DNA of 64,000 nt, from NCBI GenBank assembly GCA_034440575.1, contig JAOTOL010001283.1, positions 372,001 to 436,000 on the forward strand. Direction: 5' to 3'. The translations under genes were made by a program, and so were the position numbers. Numbering within the stretch: the first letter of the stretch is position 1; each line of letters begins with the position of its first letter. Source of the DNA: Imbricaverruca yamaguchii (lineage: Eukaryota; Arthropoda; Thecostraca; Neoverrucidae). This document shows, one piece after another, positions 10,425-22,392 of this stretch. The notes beneath the pieces are model-generated. The model saw nothing but the letters and a program-made list of their open reading frames with translations. It was not told where the DNA came from and ran no database searches.

Positions 10425-11026
10425 TAGACATAAAGACATAAAATATTCCTGCAACTATGAGCCACAGGGGCCCTTCCTGGTTGCACTCTGTGCACTCAAC
10501 CAGTTGCCCACCGGATCAGTTGATGAAACCTCCCTAGAATACTAAAAAGCAAGCCGTCTATTCTTATAATGATTGTCTATACTGTTTTTACAGATGTCAA
10601 ATGTGCTGCATACTAACAATGGTTTCTGGCAGCTGGTTCCAGTGTAATACTACCCTGTTGGTGAAGAAAGACTGCCTTAACCTCATCCTGCTGCGGTTAA
10701 CTTTAATTTTGAATTGATGATTTCTAATTGCATCATTTCTGTTAAATTAAAACATGTCTCCAAAATATCCCTTCTCCATACCATGGACAAATTCAAAGAC
10801 CTCTTCTATGAGATCTCTCAGCCTTCGATATCTAAGGCGCGAATGATCAAAACTGGTCGAAGCGCCCTAAAACCCAAATAACTAACTTCTATATCTAAGT
10901 GAAAACATATTGAATTTCTTCAATCTTTCCTCACCTGCCAGGTTGCTCATACCATTAACCATTTTTTGCAGCTTTTTTTTGTACCGTCTCTAAAAGCCTA
11001 CAATCTTCTTCATGTAGCCATGAACA
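10424..11026 (-). mobile_element. CR1 3'-terminal fragment (copy A) with short (ACATAAAG)n tail
   Basis: Reverse-strand copy of the last ~550 bases of the CR1 family: it reads the C-terminal coding region and the 3' UTR that includes the GTGCAACCAGGAAGG word, and ends in ACATAAAG tail units at 10424-10447. It aligns with 51773-52310 and, inverted, with 17830-18350. A 50-bp foreign insertion with duplicated flanks interrupts it at 10837-10886. Its truncated 5' end abuts the giant 14-bp array. Confidence 0.88.
10837..10886 (+). mobile_element. 50-bp LINE 3'-end micro-insertion with 13-bp TSD
   Basis: Interrupts the CR1 copy at a position where other copies are continuous. It is flanked by TTCGATATCTAAG (10824-10836) and TTCTATATCTAAG (10887-10899), a direct repeat with one mismatch. 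The insert reads GCGCGAATGATC, then GGTCGAAGCGCC, then TAAAACCCAAATAACTAAC, which matches the 3' end of the I/Jockey-group LINE. Confidence 0.8.
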
Positions 11027-13782
11027 TAAAGACATAAAGCATAAAGACATTGACATAAAGACATAGACATAAAGACATAGACATAAAGACATAGACATAA
11101 AGACATAGACATAAAGACATAGACATAAAGACATAGACATAAAGACATAGACATAAAGACATAGACATAAAGACATAGACATAAAGACATAGACATAAAG
11201 ACATAGACATAAAGACATAGACATAAAGACATAGACATAAAGACATAGACATAAAGACATAGACATAAAGACATAGACATAAAGACATAGACATAAAGAC
11301 ATAGACATAAAGACATAGACATAAAGACATAGACATAAAGACATAGACATAAAGACATAGACATAAAGACATAGACATAAAGACATAGACATAAAGACAT
11401 AGACATAAAGACATAGACATAAAGACATAGACATAAAGACATAGACATAAAGACATAGACATAAAGACATAGACATAAAGACATAGACATAAAGACATAG
11501 ACATAAAGACATAGACATAAAGACATAGACATAAAGACATAGACATAAAGACATAGACATAAAGACATAGACATAAAGACATAGACATAAAGACATAGAC
11601 ATAAAGACATAGACATAAAGACATAGACATAAAGACATAGACATAAAGACATAGACATAAAGACATAGACATAAAGACATAGACATAAAGACATAGACAT
11701 AAAGACATAGACATAAAGACATAGACATAAAGACATAGACATAAAGACATAGACATAAAGACATAGACATAAAGACATAGACATAAAGACATAGACATAA
11801 AGACATAGACATAAAGACATAGACATAAAGACATAGACATAAAGACATAGACATAAAGACATAGACATAAAGACATAGACATAAAGACATAGACATAAAG
11901 ACATAGACATAAAGACATAGACATAAAGACATAGACATAAAGACATAGACATAAAGACATAGACATAAAGACATAGACATAAAGACATAGACATAAAGAC
12001 ATAGACATAAAGACATAGACATAAAGACATAGACATAAAGACATAGACATAAAGACATAGACATAAAGACATAGACATAAAGACATAGACATAAAGACAT
12101 AGACATAAAGACATAGACATAAAGACATAGACATAAAGACATAGACATAAAGACATAGACATAAAGACATAGACATAAAGACATAGACATAAAGACATAG
12201 ACATAAAGACATAGACATAAAGACATAGACATAAAGACATAGACATAAAGACATAGACATAAAGACATAGACATAAAGACATAGACATAAAGACATAGAC
12301 ATAAAGACATAGACATAAAGACATAGACATAAAGACATAGACATAAAGACATAGACATAAAGACATAGACATAAAGACATAGACATAAAGACATAGACAT
12401 AAAGACATAGACATAAAGACATAGACATAAAGACATAGACATAAAGACATAGACATAAAGACATAGACATAAAGACATAGACATAAAGACATAGACATAA
12501 AGACATAGACATAAAGACATAGACATAAAGACATAGACATAAAGACATAGACATAAAGACATAGACATAAAGACATAGACATAAAGACATAGACATAAAG
12601 ACATAGACATAAAGACATAGACATAAAGACATAGACATAAAGACATAGACATAAAGACATAGACATAAAGACATAGACATAAAGACATAGACATAAAGAC
12701 ATAGACATAAAGACATAGACATAAAGACATAGACATAAAGACATAGACATAAAGACATAGACATAAAGACATAGACATAAAGACATAGACATAAAGACAT
12801 AGACATAAAGACATAGACATAAAGACATAGACATAAAGACATAGACATAAAGACATAGACATAAAGACATAGACATAAAGACATAGACATAAAGACATAG
12901 ACATAAAGACATAGACATAAAGACATAGACATAAAGACATAGACATAAAGACATAGACATAAAGACATAGACATAAAGACATAGACATAAAGACATAGAC
13001 ATAAAGACATAGACATAAAGACATAGACATAAAGACATAGACATAAAGACATAGACATAAAGACATAGACATAAAGACATAGACATAAAGACATAGACAT
13101 AAAGACATAGACATAAAGACATAGACATAAAGACATAGACATAAAGACATAGACATAAAGACATAGACATAAAGACATAGACATAAAGACATAGACATAA
13201 AGACATAGACATAAAGACATAGACATAAAGACATAGACATAAAGACATAGACATCTTTATGTCTATGTCTGTCTTAAGACATAGACATAAAGACATAGAC
13301 ATAAAGACATAGACATAAAGACATAGACATAAAGACATAGACATAAAGACATAGACATAAAGACATAGACATAAAGACATATACATAAAGACATAGACAT
13401 AAAGACATAGACATAAAGACATAGACATAAAGACATAGACATAAAGACATAGACATAAAGACATAGACATAAAGACATAGACATAAAGACATAGACATAA
13501 AGACATAGACATAAAGACATAGACATAAAGACATAGACATAAAGACATAGACATAAAGACATATACATAAAGACATAGACATAAAGACATAGACATAAAG
13601 ACATAGACATAAAGACATAGACATAAAGACATAGGCATAAAGACATACACATAAAGACATAGACATAAAGACATAGACATAAAGACATAGGCATAAAGAC
13701 ATAGACATAAAGACATAGACATAAAGACATAGACATAAAGACATAGACATAAAGGCATGGACATAAAGACGTAACATAAAAG
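11027..13782. repeat. Minisatellite of a 14-bp unit (ACATAGACATAAAG), ~195 copies
   Basis: From about 11052 to 13254 the 14-mer repeats without a visible error, roughly 157 copies. About 35 more copies with scattered substitutions run from 13277 to about 13770. On the minus strand the unit reads CTTTATGTCTATGT, that is the 8-bp CR1 tail unit CTTTATGT plus its 6-bp shortened form. The array lies exactly where the 3' tail of a minus-strand CR1 (13783-13878) should be and abuts a second CR1 fragment at its other end. A 21-bp inverted piece interrupts it at 13255-13275. Confidence 0.97.
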
Positions 13783-13878
13783 ATAAGTGCAACTATGAAC
13801 CACAGGAGCCCTTCTTGGTTGCACTTTGGGAAGCAATACACTAGTTATCCATTAAGTTGCCCCCTGGAATACTGATGA
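13783..13878 (-). mobile_element. CR1 3'-UTR remnant (copy B), source of the tail array
   Basis: About 95 bases matching the last part of the CR1 3' UTR on the minus strand (the GTGCAACCAAGAAGGGC word, then CATAGTTGCAC, then the tail). It is degenerate towards 13878. Its tail side runs directly into the 14-bp array. Confidence 0.75.
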
Positions 13879-13950
13879 TTTTAAGATAAGATTAAGATTA
13901 TTTTAATGAAGAAGCATATACCACCATAACCTTTGTGCAGCAGTGTTCTA

Positions 13951-13992
13951 GTTGGGCTTTAGGGTGCACCGACCAGGGTTGATCATTCGCGG
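13951..13992 (-). mobile_element. 42-bp LINE 3'-end micro-insertion with 12-bp TSD
   Basis: Flanked by identical 12-bp direct repeats AGCAGTGTTCTA (13939-13950 and 13993-14004). The 42 inserted bases (GTTGGGCTTTAGGGTGCACC, then GACCAGGGTTGATC, then ATTCGCGG) match the reverse complement of the I/Jockey-group LINE 3' end. There is no room for any other element part. Confidence 0.8.
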
Positions 13993-14004
13993 AGCAGTGT
14001 TCTA

Positions 14005-15840
14005 AATATTTTAGCTGGCTCACTGCTGAATGCTGCTGGACAAATGCTTGCTTGACAAACGCTTGCTGGACAAACGCTTGCGGGACAAATGCCGAATGCT
14101 GCTGCTGAAATGTTGAAGCTTTCACCCCATTAAAAGCACGGACATTTTGCCTCGAAGCATAGATGATAGATCATACTCTGGCTGCAGACATGTTTTTTTT
14201 AAGAGGAGATGACAAGAGTAAACACTCCCTCTGTCATGTAAATAACCTGGAAAAGAGGTACCCATTTTAGCTGAAACACTTTGTGTGCATTGTGCCACAC
14301 AGCTGAGAAATGCTGAATGTAATCTGATTCTTGCTTATAGCTTGTATTATACAATTATTCTTTAATATATTATGGATGTATTTATACTGACATTTGCATG
14401 GTGCAGTGTGCACTATGCAGACTGATCACACACTTTGAAACAAATGATTGACTTCACATCTATCAGTAAGCTGAATGTTGATACTATGATACCCATAATT
14501 AGTTTTGTGCCAGCAGGATGTGTTTGCTGTTCATCTGTGAATATCATCATTTGCCCATAATTCACTGCATTTGGTTGCTATAAAAAAATCCTGCTGATAT
14601 TTCAGTCATTTTGTCTCATTTTTTTTTGCAGAATATGGCATACTTTTTAAAAAGTGATGAAGCCTTAATAGGTACCATACTGGTTGTTCCACAACCCCGA
14701 TTTGTATTCTCCAGCTTGTTTTTTATCCATGAACTTTTTGGGCTGCAACATCAGTAGCTTTCTGTTCTCCAGCATTTTTTAAGGGGCCAGTTTTTTCGCA
14801 AGGGGGGGTCCAAGGCCTTTTTATTCTCCGGCTCTATGGTCAGGAATACCTTTTTATTCTCTGACTCCTGGTTAGTGAAACACTTTTCCCACAGTGGTTG
14901 GCTAACTAGCAGTCAGCTGGCACATGTAAGTGGCATCAGAAAAGCCTGAGTGGAACACTCACCAATTACTGTCATTTGCTTCCTGTAAGACATTTATCAT
15001 ATTCCATTCAACTGCACTGGCATGCTGTCATATGACTTACCCATTACAAAGGAGCATAGTTTGCAAACTTCGCTCGCAGTTCAAAGCCATAATTTTTTAC
15101 TCTGGCGTTTTGAAGACCTCCATGCTTCCTCTTGTGTATCCTAAAGCTGTCGGGCCTGCCATTAAAGGTACGTCCCGGATATCCACAAAGTACTTTCTGT
15201 TGAGAATGGGAAAGCTTCTCCCCAGCTCTCTTCCGCTTCGGCATAATATGATTATCCTACCCTGTCCTCACGGCACCTTCACAAAAACCTTGAACTTCTC
15301 AAAACCGTCAACTCAGAAGAACCGTGGTCAACACACTTTTCAAGGTCTTTAACCTAAGCCGGGCACAGATCCAATTGTTGACGGTTCCCTACATCATCTG
15401 GTATAATTCTCAATATATTGTTATATAATCGAGATGGCGTGATATATCTTCGGTTGTAGTATAATTTATTTGCATAAAATATACAGTAATAAAATGTTAA
15501 TTTTCTTTATAATGATGCCTAACGTGAGAATAGTGTGGCTCACTATCGATACCTTTTGTCAAACAGCCGCAGGTAATGCAGTTGATAGATGAAACCGTGA
15601 AAACGCACTTAACCGGAAATTATTCGTGAGAAAGAGATGCAAAATAAGCGAAGGAAGCAATAAGCGCGAGCTGAAGGAAAAAATGAACAGTTGTGAAAAG
15701 CCATTTTGATGCTGTTGTGAAAAGCCACATGAAGCTGTACCTAAAATAAATTTGTTTTATGATGCAACCCTGCATTCATTCTTTCTATTTTATCATAATC
15801 TCTCGCCCACTGTCGTTGGCAGTGTTTCGCCTCTATATTT
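14005..15840. other. No recognisable gene
   Basis: Mostly AT-rich, with short internal duplications of GGACAAACGCTTGC type at 14037-14100. A basic minus-strand open frame (15244-15044, starting MPKRKRAGEKLSHSQQK) has a possible internal donor (GGGAC/GTACCT) and could be a 5' exon, but no homologue is recognised and I do not call it a gene. Confidence 0.35.
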
Positions 15841-15870
15841 TGAAGTTATGGCTTTAAACAACTTGACAAG

Positions 15871-16589
15871 GTGATTTGTGAGGAAATCATTAGAAACTTG
15901 AAGAGGAAGTGCCTTATTCTTGGTGACTTTAATCTAAAAGGTTATGAAAATGCTGGTGTTGGCTCCCATCATGCAAAATATTTAGGAAATGCCTTGAAGA
16001 GGACCGGTTCTTACACCAGTTTGTATTGGAACCTACCAGGCATGGCTCATTCTTGGACCTTGTATTCTCGGATTGAAGTGACTTGGTTCAAGACTTGACT
16101 GTAGGAGAAACTCTGGGAAGAAGTGACCATAACATAGTTAGATTCAAGGCACATGTAGGGAAAATTATCAAGGATAATTTTGTGAAGGTTCCAAATTTCA
16201 AAAGAACAGACTTTGACTGCATGAGAGCGGCTTTAAGTGCCATCAGATGGGAAGAAGAATTCTCCAATTTAAATGCCTGTGAAATGTGGGAAAAGTTCAA
16301 ATCTTACTTGAAGGAAATTCAGATTAGACATGTCCCCCAAAAGCAAAGACGCAAAAGAAGGGTAGGAAAGCCAGCAAGGCCTACACCAGACTTGATCAAA
16401 GCAATTAAGGCTAAGAAAACTGCATTTAGAGTCTTTAAAGAAGCCTCAAATGTCGATAATCTAAAGGCGTATCGAAAAGCTAGAGACACTGTGAAGCAAA
16501 AAACCAGAGCAGCAAAGCGAGCAAAAGAACTGGATTTAGCTAGAAACTGTAATGGGGACAGTAAAAGTTCTTTAGTTTCTACAAGCTGA
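15871..16589 (+). pseudogene. CR1 ORF2 N-terminal part: endonuclease end and linker
   Basis: Two overlapping frames give the second half of an AP-type endonuclease (CLILGDFNLKGYENAG near 15910, GRSDHNIVRFKAH near 16110) and the lysine-rich linker with TPDLIKAIKAKKTAFR and AYRKARDTVK. The GDFN and SDHN catalytic words are present, but the frame breaks near 16090, and the domain's first half (with the ET motif) is absent because of 5' truncation. In the family this endonuclease nicks the target DNA to prime reverse transcription. Confidence 0.85.
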
Positions 16590-16594
16590 GTAAA

Positions 16595-17567
16595 GTGTCT
16601 AGCACAATTGGTCCACTGGAAGTAAACGGGACTACATTGGGTGAGGATAGTGAGATGGTTGAGGAGCTGTGCAAGCAGTTTAAATCAGTGTTTACATTGG
16701 AAGATATGACCAATCTGCCGACCGTACACCATAGTTTATTGACATATGATCTGACAAATGATGTTGATTTCATTGATGGTGATGTTGTTTACAATCATAT
16801 CAGGAAAATAGAGCCAAACAAGGCAGCAGGACCTGATGATATTTATGCTAGGGTGTTGCGGGAAACTGAAAAGGAACTGGCATTTCCACATAGTATAATA
16901 TTTTGTAGATCGGCTTCACAAAATGAAATTCCAACCGATTGGAAAAGGGCAAGTAAGTCTCACATCCCTAGTCTGCAAGGTACTCGAATCAATTATCAAG
17001 GATAGAATAGTTAGTCATCTGGAAGGCAGCAGATTGATTCAAGATACTCAACATGGGTTTAGAAAAGGACGATCGTGTCCCACAAATCTCTTGGACTTTT
17101 TGAACTTCGCCATAGAACAATTTGATCAGGGAAATCAGGCTGATGCAGCATATCTTGACTTTAGTAAGGCCTTTGACAAGGTACCCCATAAACGGTTAAT
17201 CATACAGCTTCAGTCCCATGGTATTGCAGGTAGCATCTTACAATGGATAAAGTTGTGGCTTTCAGATAGACAGCAAAGAGTGATGCTAAATGGTACAAAG
17301 TCATCATGGCAAAATGTTCTTAGTGGAGTCCCTCAGGGGTCAGTACTGGGGCCACTGCTGTTTATTATATTTGTAAATAACATTGAAATTGGCCTAAGCA
17401 GTAAAGTTTTGAATTTTGCGGATGATTTGGAGGTCTTTAGGGCAATAACAGGTCAAGATGAGCATATCTTGCTGCAAAAGGACTTAGACGAACTTGTGAA
17501 GTGGTCCGAAGAATGGCAAATGAAATTTAATTTTGATAAGTGCAAAATCATGCATGTATGTAAGTAG
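16595..17567 (+). pseudogene. CR1 ORF2 reverse transcriptase
   Basis: Contains the RT palm and fingers in order: IRKIEPNKAAGPDDIYARVL (16800-16860), KVLESIIKDRIVSHLEG, TQHGFRKGRSCPTNLLDFL, AYLDFSKAFDKVPHKRL, SGVPQGSVLGPLLFI and NFADDLEVF (FADD in place of YADD, near 17415). The frame is broken near 16950 by a deletion of the segment that in other copies encodes the GERGK word. The remaining RT is long and open to 17567, so the copy is fairly young. Confidence 0.9.
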
Positions 17568-17570
17568 CAT

Positions 17571-18245
17571 ATGAAGGTTCCATACGTGATGGGTGGCCAA
17601 GTGCTATCAGTCACTCAACAGGAGAAGCATTTAGGCGTTATTCTAAACACAAAACTGGGGGACATCAGAACAGACCAAGGAAGCCAGGAAGAAGGCACTG
17701 AGAATGCTCGGGGAATAAATAGGAATGTATCATACAGAAGTGAGGAAGTGATCAGGAAGCTTTACTGTGCATATGTCAGGCCACATTTGGAATACTGCAT
17801 CCAAGCTTGGTCTCCTAGCTATGAAAAAGATTGTTGGCTTTTAGAGATAGTACAAAAGAGGGCTACAAAAATGGTTGATGGTATAAGCAACCTGGCATAT
17901 GAGGAAAGATTGAAGAAATTGAGTATGTTTTCACTTAGATATAGAAGGCTGAGAGGAGATCTCATCGAGGTCTTTAAATTTGTCCATCGTCTGGAGAGGG
18001 GATATCTTGGGGAAATGTTTGAATTGAACAGAAATGATTCAATTAGAGGTCATAAATTCAAAATTAAAGTTAACCACAGCAGAACAAGGTTAAGGCAAAC
18101 TTTCTTCACCAACAGGGTAGTAGAACACTGGAACCAGCTGCCAGAAAACATTGTCAGTAGCAGCACAATGAACATCTTTAAAAACAGCATAGACAATCAT
18201 TATAAGAATAGAGGGCTTGCTTTTCAGTATTACAGGCAGGGCTGA
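17571..18245 (+). pseudogene. CR1 ORF2 C-terminal region
   Basis: Continues the CR1 ORF2 after a stop at 17565-17567. Family-typical words are LYCAYVRPHLEYCIQAWSP, CWLLEIVQKRATKMV, FSLRYRRLRGDLIEVFKF, RGHKFKIKVNHSRTRLRQ and NRVVEHWNQLPENIVSS. This helical region is common to CR1/Rex-type ORF2 proteins. It ends at TGA 18243-18245, and the 3' UTR follows directly. Confidence 0.88.
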
Positions 18246-18353
18246 TTGACAGATTTGGTGGGCAACTGGTTCAGTGTACAAAATGCAACCAAAAAGGCCC
18301 TTGTGGCTCATAGTTGCACTAATCTTTTATGTCTTTATGTCTTTATGTCTAAA

Positions 18354-21300
18354 CAAATGAAAAGTGAATGGAAATGTCGTTTTCACGACTTACCAGAAAC
18401 GCCAAAAAAATCATCTGCATCCGGCCGGCACACGGTTTGACATTCTAGCGTCTGTGTGTCGGTCAAAAGCCTTCCCATCAATTTCCACCATTGGCTATTT
18501 CCGGTGGAAATTTGTCGCTGCCGAAGACTTTGTACGACGTAAAGGAACTCCTTTAGACGCAAAAAAAAACTTCATGCATGTCCTGGGGGGGGGGGGATGG
18601 GATTGATGGGGAGCAAATTGCAACTTCTTTTGGGCGATTCATGTTATTTCGAGGAATTTGACGGGATTTACTTTTTCGAAAAATTGTAAATAATATTTTT
18701 TTCCGAAGCTCGAATCAAACCAGCAGTTTGTTTGTTCCTAGTCTCCGAGGACGAGTTTCCACCACGGAGGAATGGCCCGGAGTGGTAACTTTTCACCGTC
18801 GTACGTTGCCGTGTTAGTACTTTTTTCACCTCTGCGTATTCTGGCATGTCGTTGGGAGGCGCTATTATGATATTTGATGTTGTTAATGTGCTGCGACTGC
18901 CTGGACACAGGCCTAGCATATGATGGAAGTTCGTCGTTCCAGCTGCAGGATCATTGATGGCCTTGTGTTGCACACTGAATAGTTTTGCGTATAGATGTCT
19001 TTCATGGAAAGCATCGGAGCTGACGTGAAGATGGTAAGAGTCGTCTGATTTTCCCTTTTCTGAGATTATTACAAGCTAATGCAAATAGGCATTCGTAAGA
19101 ACCAAATGAATTTTGTATCCAGAAAGCTGTTGGGGGACTTTTAGACAAATTCGCAGCTTGATCCCAATATTTATGTAACAGAGGAGGAAAGGTAAGGCGC
19201 CTCTCACCGAACATTTGATTACCTTATTTGATTTGATTCTAAGCTTGTTATTATTGTCTGCCGTGGAATTGTGGACTCAGAACAGGGATGCGGAATTTGT
19301 TTTGGGGTGTGGAAGGTGCAGGATATGCACAAACATCCTAAGGCATTTCTGTCCGGGGAACACATTTTGCTGAACATTTCGATGGCGGGGTGAAAGAATG
19401 TTGGCATATGTTGGTAGATTGAAGTTTGTACGGATGTGCCTTCGTGCTGCGCCACTTTTCTCGGTTATATAAAAATTGTCGTTCGTTGATCAGGACCCGG
19501 CACGGAATCATCCAGTGCACACCCGCCTCCAGATCCGCCAGTGAAATATGAATGTGTCCTGATGTGTTCTGTTTGATTCTTTTACCTTTTGTGTCTGTGA
19601 ATGCTTGTATCTTGTGGAATATATTTTGGTGAAGTGGAGTACATTTGTTTTCTGCGTCTGCTACACTGGTCGCATTTCGTTGGAGACCAAGGAACGTTCT
19701 CCTCTTTAAAAGTGTTGAATATCCCCGTTGTCGTCGTCCAGAGGTAAGCAAGGCGTTTTTAGAAAATGACCGATGGAGGCATATCACATTCATATGATCA
19801 AAGTTGTGGTTCAATCTGGCATTCAAAGATTCGCTTATACTACCCGAGGAAACGTCTATTGGCGTGGTAATGTGAGTTGGAACACGCTTTCAATTTTTCA
19901 CCTTTAACACTCGGGAGTCATCAATAGTGCGGCAGTCATAATTCAATTGATACGGGTTTCCTTTCAATTGTACACAAGACAACGCCAATGGAGTTTGTAG
20001 CACCAGCTTTGCAAAATCTTAAGAGGTAGTGCTGTAAGTACCTTTGAGTGCATCTTTGTGCGCTATTGGGAGGATGCTTGTCTTGGTTTTGTCCCCAAAT
20101 AATTTCAAGTTTTAACATGGGACTTTTGTGCAGGTTAGATTCAATTTTACAGCCATGAGGGTTATCTTTTGCCATTGCTTGGTTCTGCGCAACTTCTCCC
20201 GTATAATTTCTATGGTTTTGAGGTAATCTTCTTTTTAAATTTGTGTTTATCCATCATTCTGACAAGACATGCCTTCATCAAACTGCATCAAGCTACCTGA
20301 GAACGAATACAGAGGGGTCCCAGGGGACGACCGCCCTCCTCCATCCCCCTAAGAACCAGAAGTGTCCCCGACAGAGATGGTCGCTCCTCCAGGTGACAAA
20401 GGCACCTCTGTGAAGGTTGAGTGCACCCCCAGTCCCACTGAACGATTGTTTAGCTCAAGATACCTCTCCGGGTGAAAAATGTGCCCATAAAAAATACGCC
20501 CGTTCCCCCGCAACGAAATCTAGACCCTTCAGTGCGACTAGCATAAATTGTGTCTATGGGGTCTGTATCCGGGCCTTGTATTGTTTCAGATAATTTTGAA
20601 CCTAAAGTATATTATAGTAAACATAGATGACGCCATGTTTACGCTGACTGAGCGTTCGACGCTGTTTTGAAGGATTAAAATTATCAGTATTTGTTGGTAT
20701 ATTCGCATATTGAAAAACATAATTATAAATATAGTGCAAATTTTCACATTTATATATGGAAGAGTTGTTATGATTCAAATAGATGCAGGTATTATTCGCA
20801 ATTAATTTTCTGGAACGAAAACTCTATCCAGATTGGAGGTATAGAGAAGACAGATTAATGTGACATGCTGAGTTTGACGGCAACCTGCAGAAAGATGTGT
20901 ATTGCGATATTACTAGTCCACAATTACATATGTGTTCTACTGTCAAATTAACAGAACAAAAGTATATCATTACAGACCGCTTCACGAATTGCGATTTCAT
21001 TATGACACGCATTTCCATCATTAGACAGCACAGCAAACGCATGTTTGGTATCGTGCGTGCAAAAACGTTTGGAAACCACCCCTTTACGTCATAAGTAGTG
21101 AGCACACTAGCGCCCTGAACGGGAAATGCGCGGGTTTCATCTAGTTTCTAGTACGACTCATATTCTGGGTAGATATTTGTTCTTGGGAGGCCAGCTGCGA
21201 CTTGTGGAGCACCGGCGCAGTGTTTTGACTCAAGCGAGATTTTCAAATGAAGCAACCTGGATTTTTGGTCTAAGTGTGATTGTTTGGGTAAAGTGGACCG

Positions 21301-21480
21301 TGGTCGGTTGTTTTGATACCTTGCGCTAGTTTTAGTGGCTATGTCACGTTTTGACTGGCCCAACACGTCTTGTGAACTTTTTGAGTCATTGTTATGCAGC
21401 CTTGGGATCCAAGAGGGATTTTTCGTGTTCGGTCTGTTTTTCGTTTCCTCGGCTTCATTTGTTGGGTGATCCTAAGGAGA
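18354..21480. other. No recognisable gene
   Basis: Three kilobases without a known domain, RNA gene or repeat family. A G-run is at 18586-18597. A 162-codon minus-strand open frame (19826-19338) lies in AT-rich sequence and resembles nothing I know. The region may contain old transposon remnants too diverged to see by eye. Confidence 0.4.
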
Positions 21481-21660
21481 CTTTTAAAGCCCCGGTGTGA
21501 CCTACCGTGCCTCTAGTGATTTCCAGGAGCCCGAGCGAGAATTCCTGGTTCCCCCAGGCTCAACGTGATTTTCACGGGGCCCGGCCCGATCGTTTGTGGC
21601 CCCGTCGTGATTTTCTTTGGTGGTGCGATTTGTTGGGGACCAAGGGAGCATGACGCATTT
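21480..21660. repeat. Degenerate minisatellite related to 46150-46720
   Basis: Loose repetition of GTGATTTTCACGGGGCCC-type words (GGTGTGACC, AGTGATTTCCAGGAGCCC, CGTGATTTTCACGGGGCCCG, CGTGATTTTCTTTGG). The same word pattern fills 46150-46720. Confidence 0.5.
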
Positions 21661-22342
21661 TATTTCCTGAGCTCGGCGGATTCTTTGCAGCCCCAAAACC
21701 TGTCAGGAACTGCCCTCAGTGCTTCCATTCGGTATGCCACTGTGCAATGCAATGCTGCAACAAAAGACTCCGGGAATAGTTCATCTGCTTCTTCACTCAC
21801 ACGTGATTTAAACTCCCAAGTTCTTCAGACAGTTTGAGGAAAGTCGAACATCTGCTACATGGATCGGTAAGGATGGAATATAAGACAACAGGAATACCAA
21901 GGAATTCAGATCGCAATAGTTATGCTACAATACATACCTTCTTCCACAAGCTGCTTTGGAGATGGATGTGCTAAGTTTGATCAGGGTTGGAGTTGGAGGT
22001 GGATGACAAGCACTGTGAAGGATATGACATGGTTCAAAGGATTTACTTCTGTGTATCCCTTTTTGGGTCCCATTTAACCTCCCAATTGAAAAGTATGCAT
22101 CTGCAGAGGAAATGAGTGGTCACATCATGTTCAGCACATTAATGAACACTGCATTAAAAAAAAATCAAAGTAGTCGGAGATTGCCATGAACTTGACTACT
22201 TGAGCTGCTGCTGACAGCAGCTTGACTATACTTGACAGCTATACTATACTTGACTATACTTGACTAATACTTGACAGCAGCTCGCGATCCCAATGCAAAC
22301 GGCCCCACTATCCCTAATGTGGTACCCCTGACTTGGGAATCA

Positions 22343-22392
22343 TTAGTATTATTGGGACTTTAGGGCGCGAAAACCCATTTTGGCTATTATGC
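22343..22392 (-). mobile_element. 50-bp micro-insertion, variant LINE 3' end, 9-bp TSD
   Basis: Flanked by TGGGAATCA (22334-22342 and 22393-22401). The insert contains TTATTGGGACTTTAGGGCGC, matching the LINE 3'-end family, followed by a diverged loop half. Orientation is as in the 13951 and 38492 insertions. Confidence 0.6.

Larger units (their letters stand above)
15850..18353 (+). mobile_element. CR1-type LINE, 5'-truncated, complete 3' end
   Basis: A 2.5 kb CR1 copy. It starts inside the endonuclease domain and continues through the linker, reverse transcriptase, C-terminal domain and 3' UTR. It ends in the CTTTATGT-type tail (ATGTCTTTATGTCTTTATGTCT near 18328-18350). The 3' UTR (18246-18325) is shared with 10424-10560, 13783-13878, 27660-27760 and 51773-51900. 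Compared with the copy at 51773-55656 it lacks about 60 bases at 16950, which shifts the frame, and it has a stop at 17567. Confidence 0.93.

Noticed and set aside
11027..13782. CRISPR-like array
   Set aside because: Units are contiguous with no spacers, in eukaryotic DNA next to LINE sequence.
10955..13841. Very long minus-strand open frames (up to 948 codons) encoding MSMSLCLCLYVYVF repeats
   Set aside because: They are translations of the 14-bp minisatellite. Because 14 is not a multiple of 3, all three minus frames give the same 14-residue repeat without stops. This is not a gene.
19338..19826. 162-codon minus-strand open frame
   Set aside because: No recognisable domain and no splice or promoter context. 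Could be a transposon relic but cannot be supported.
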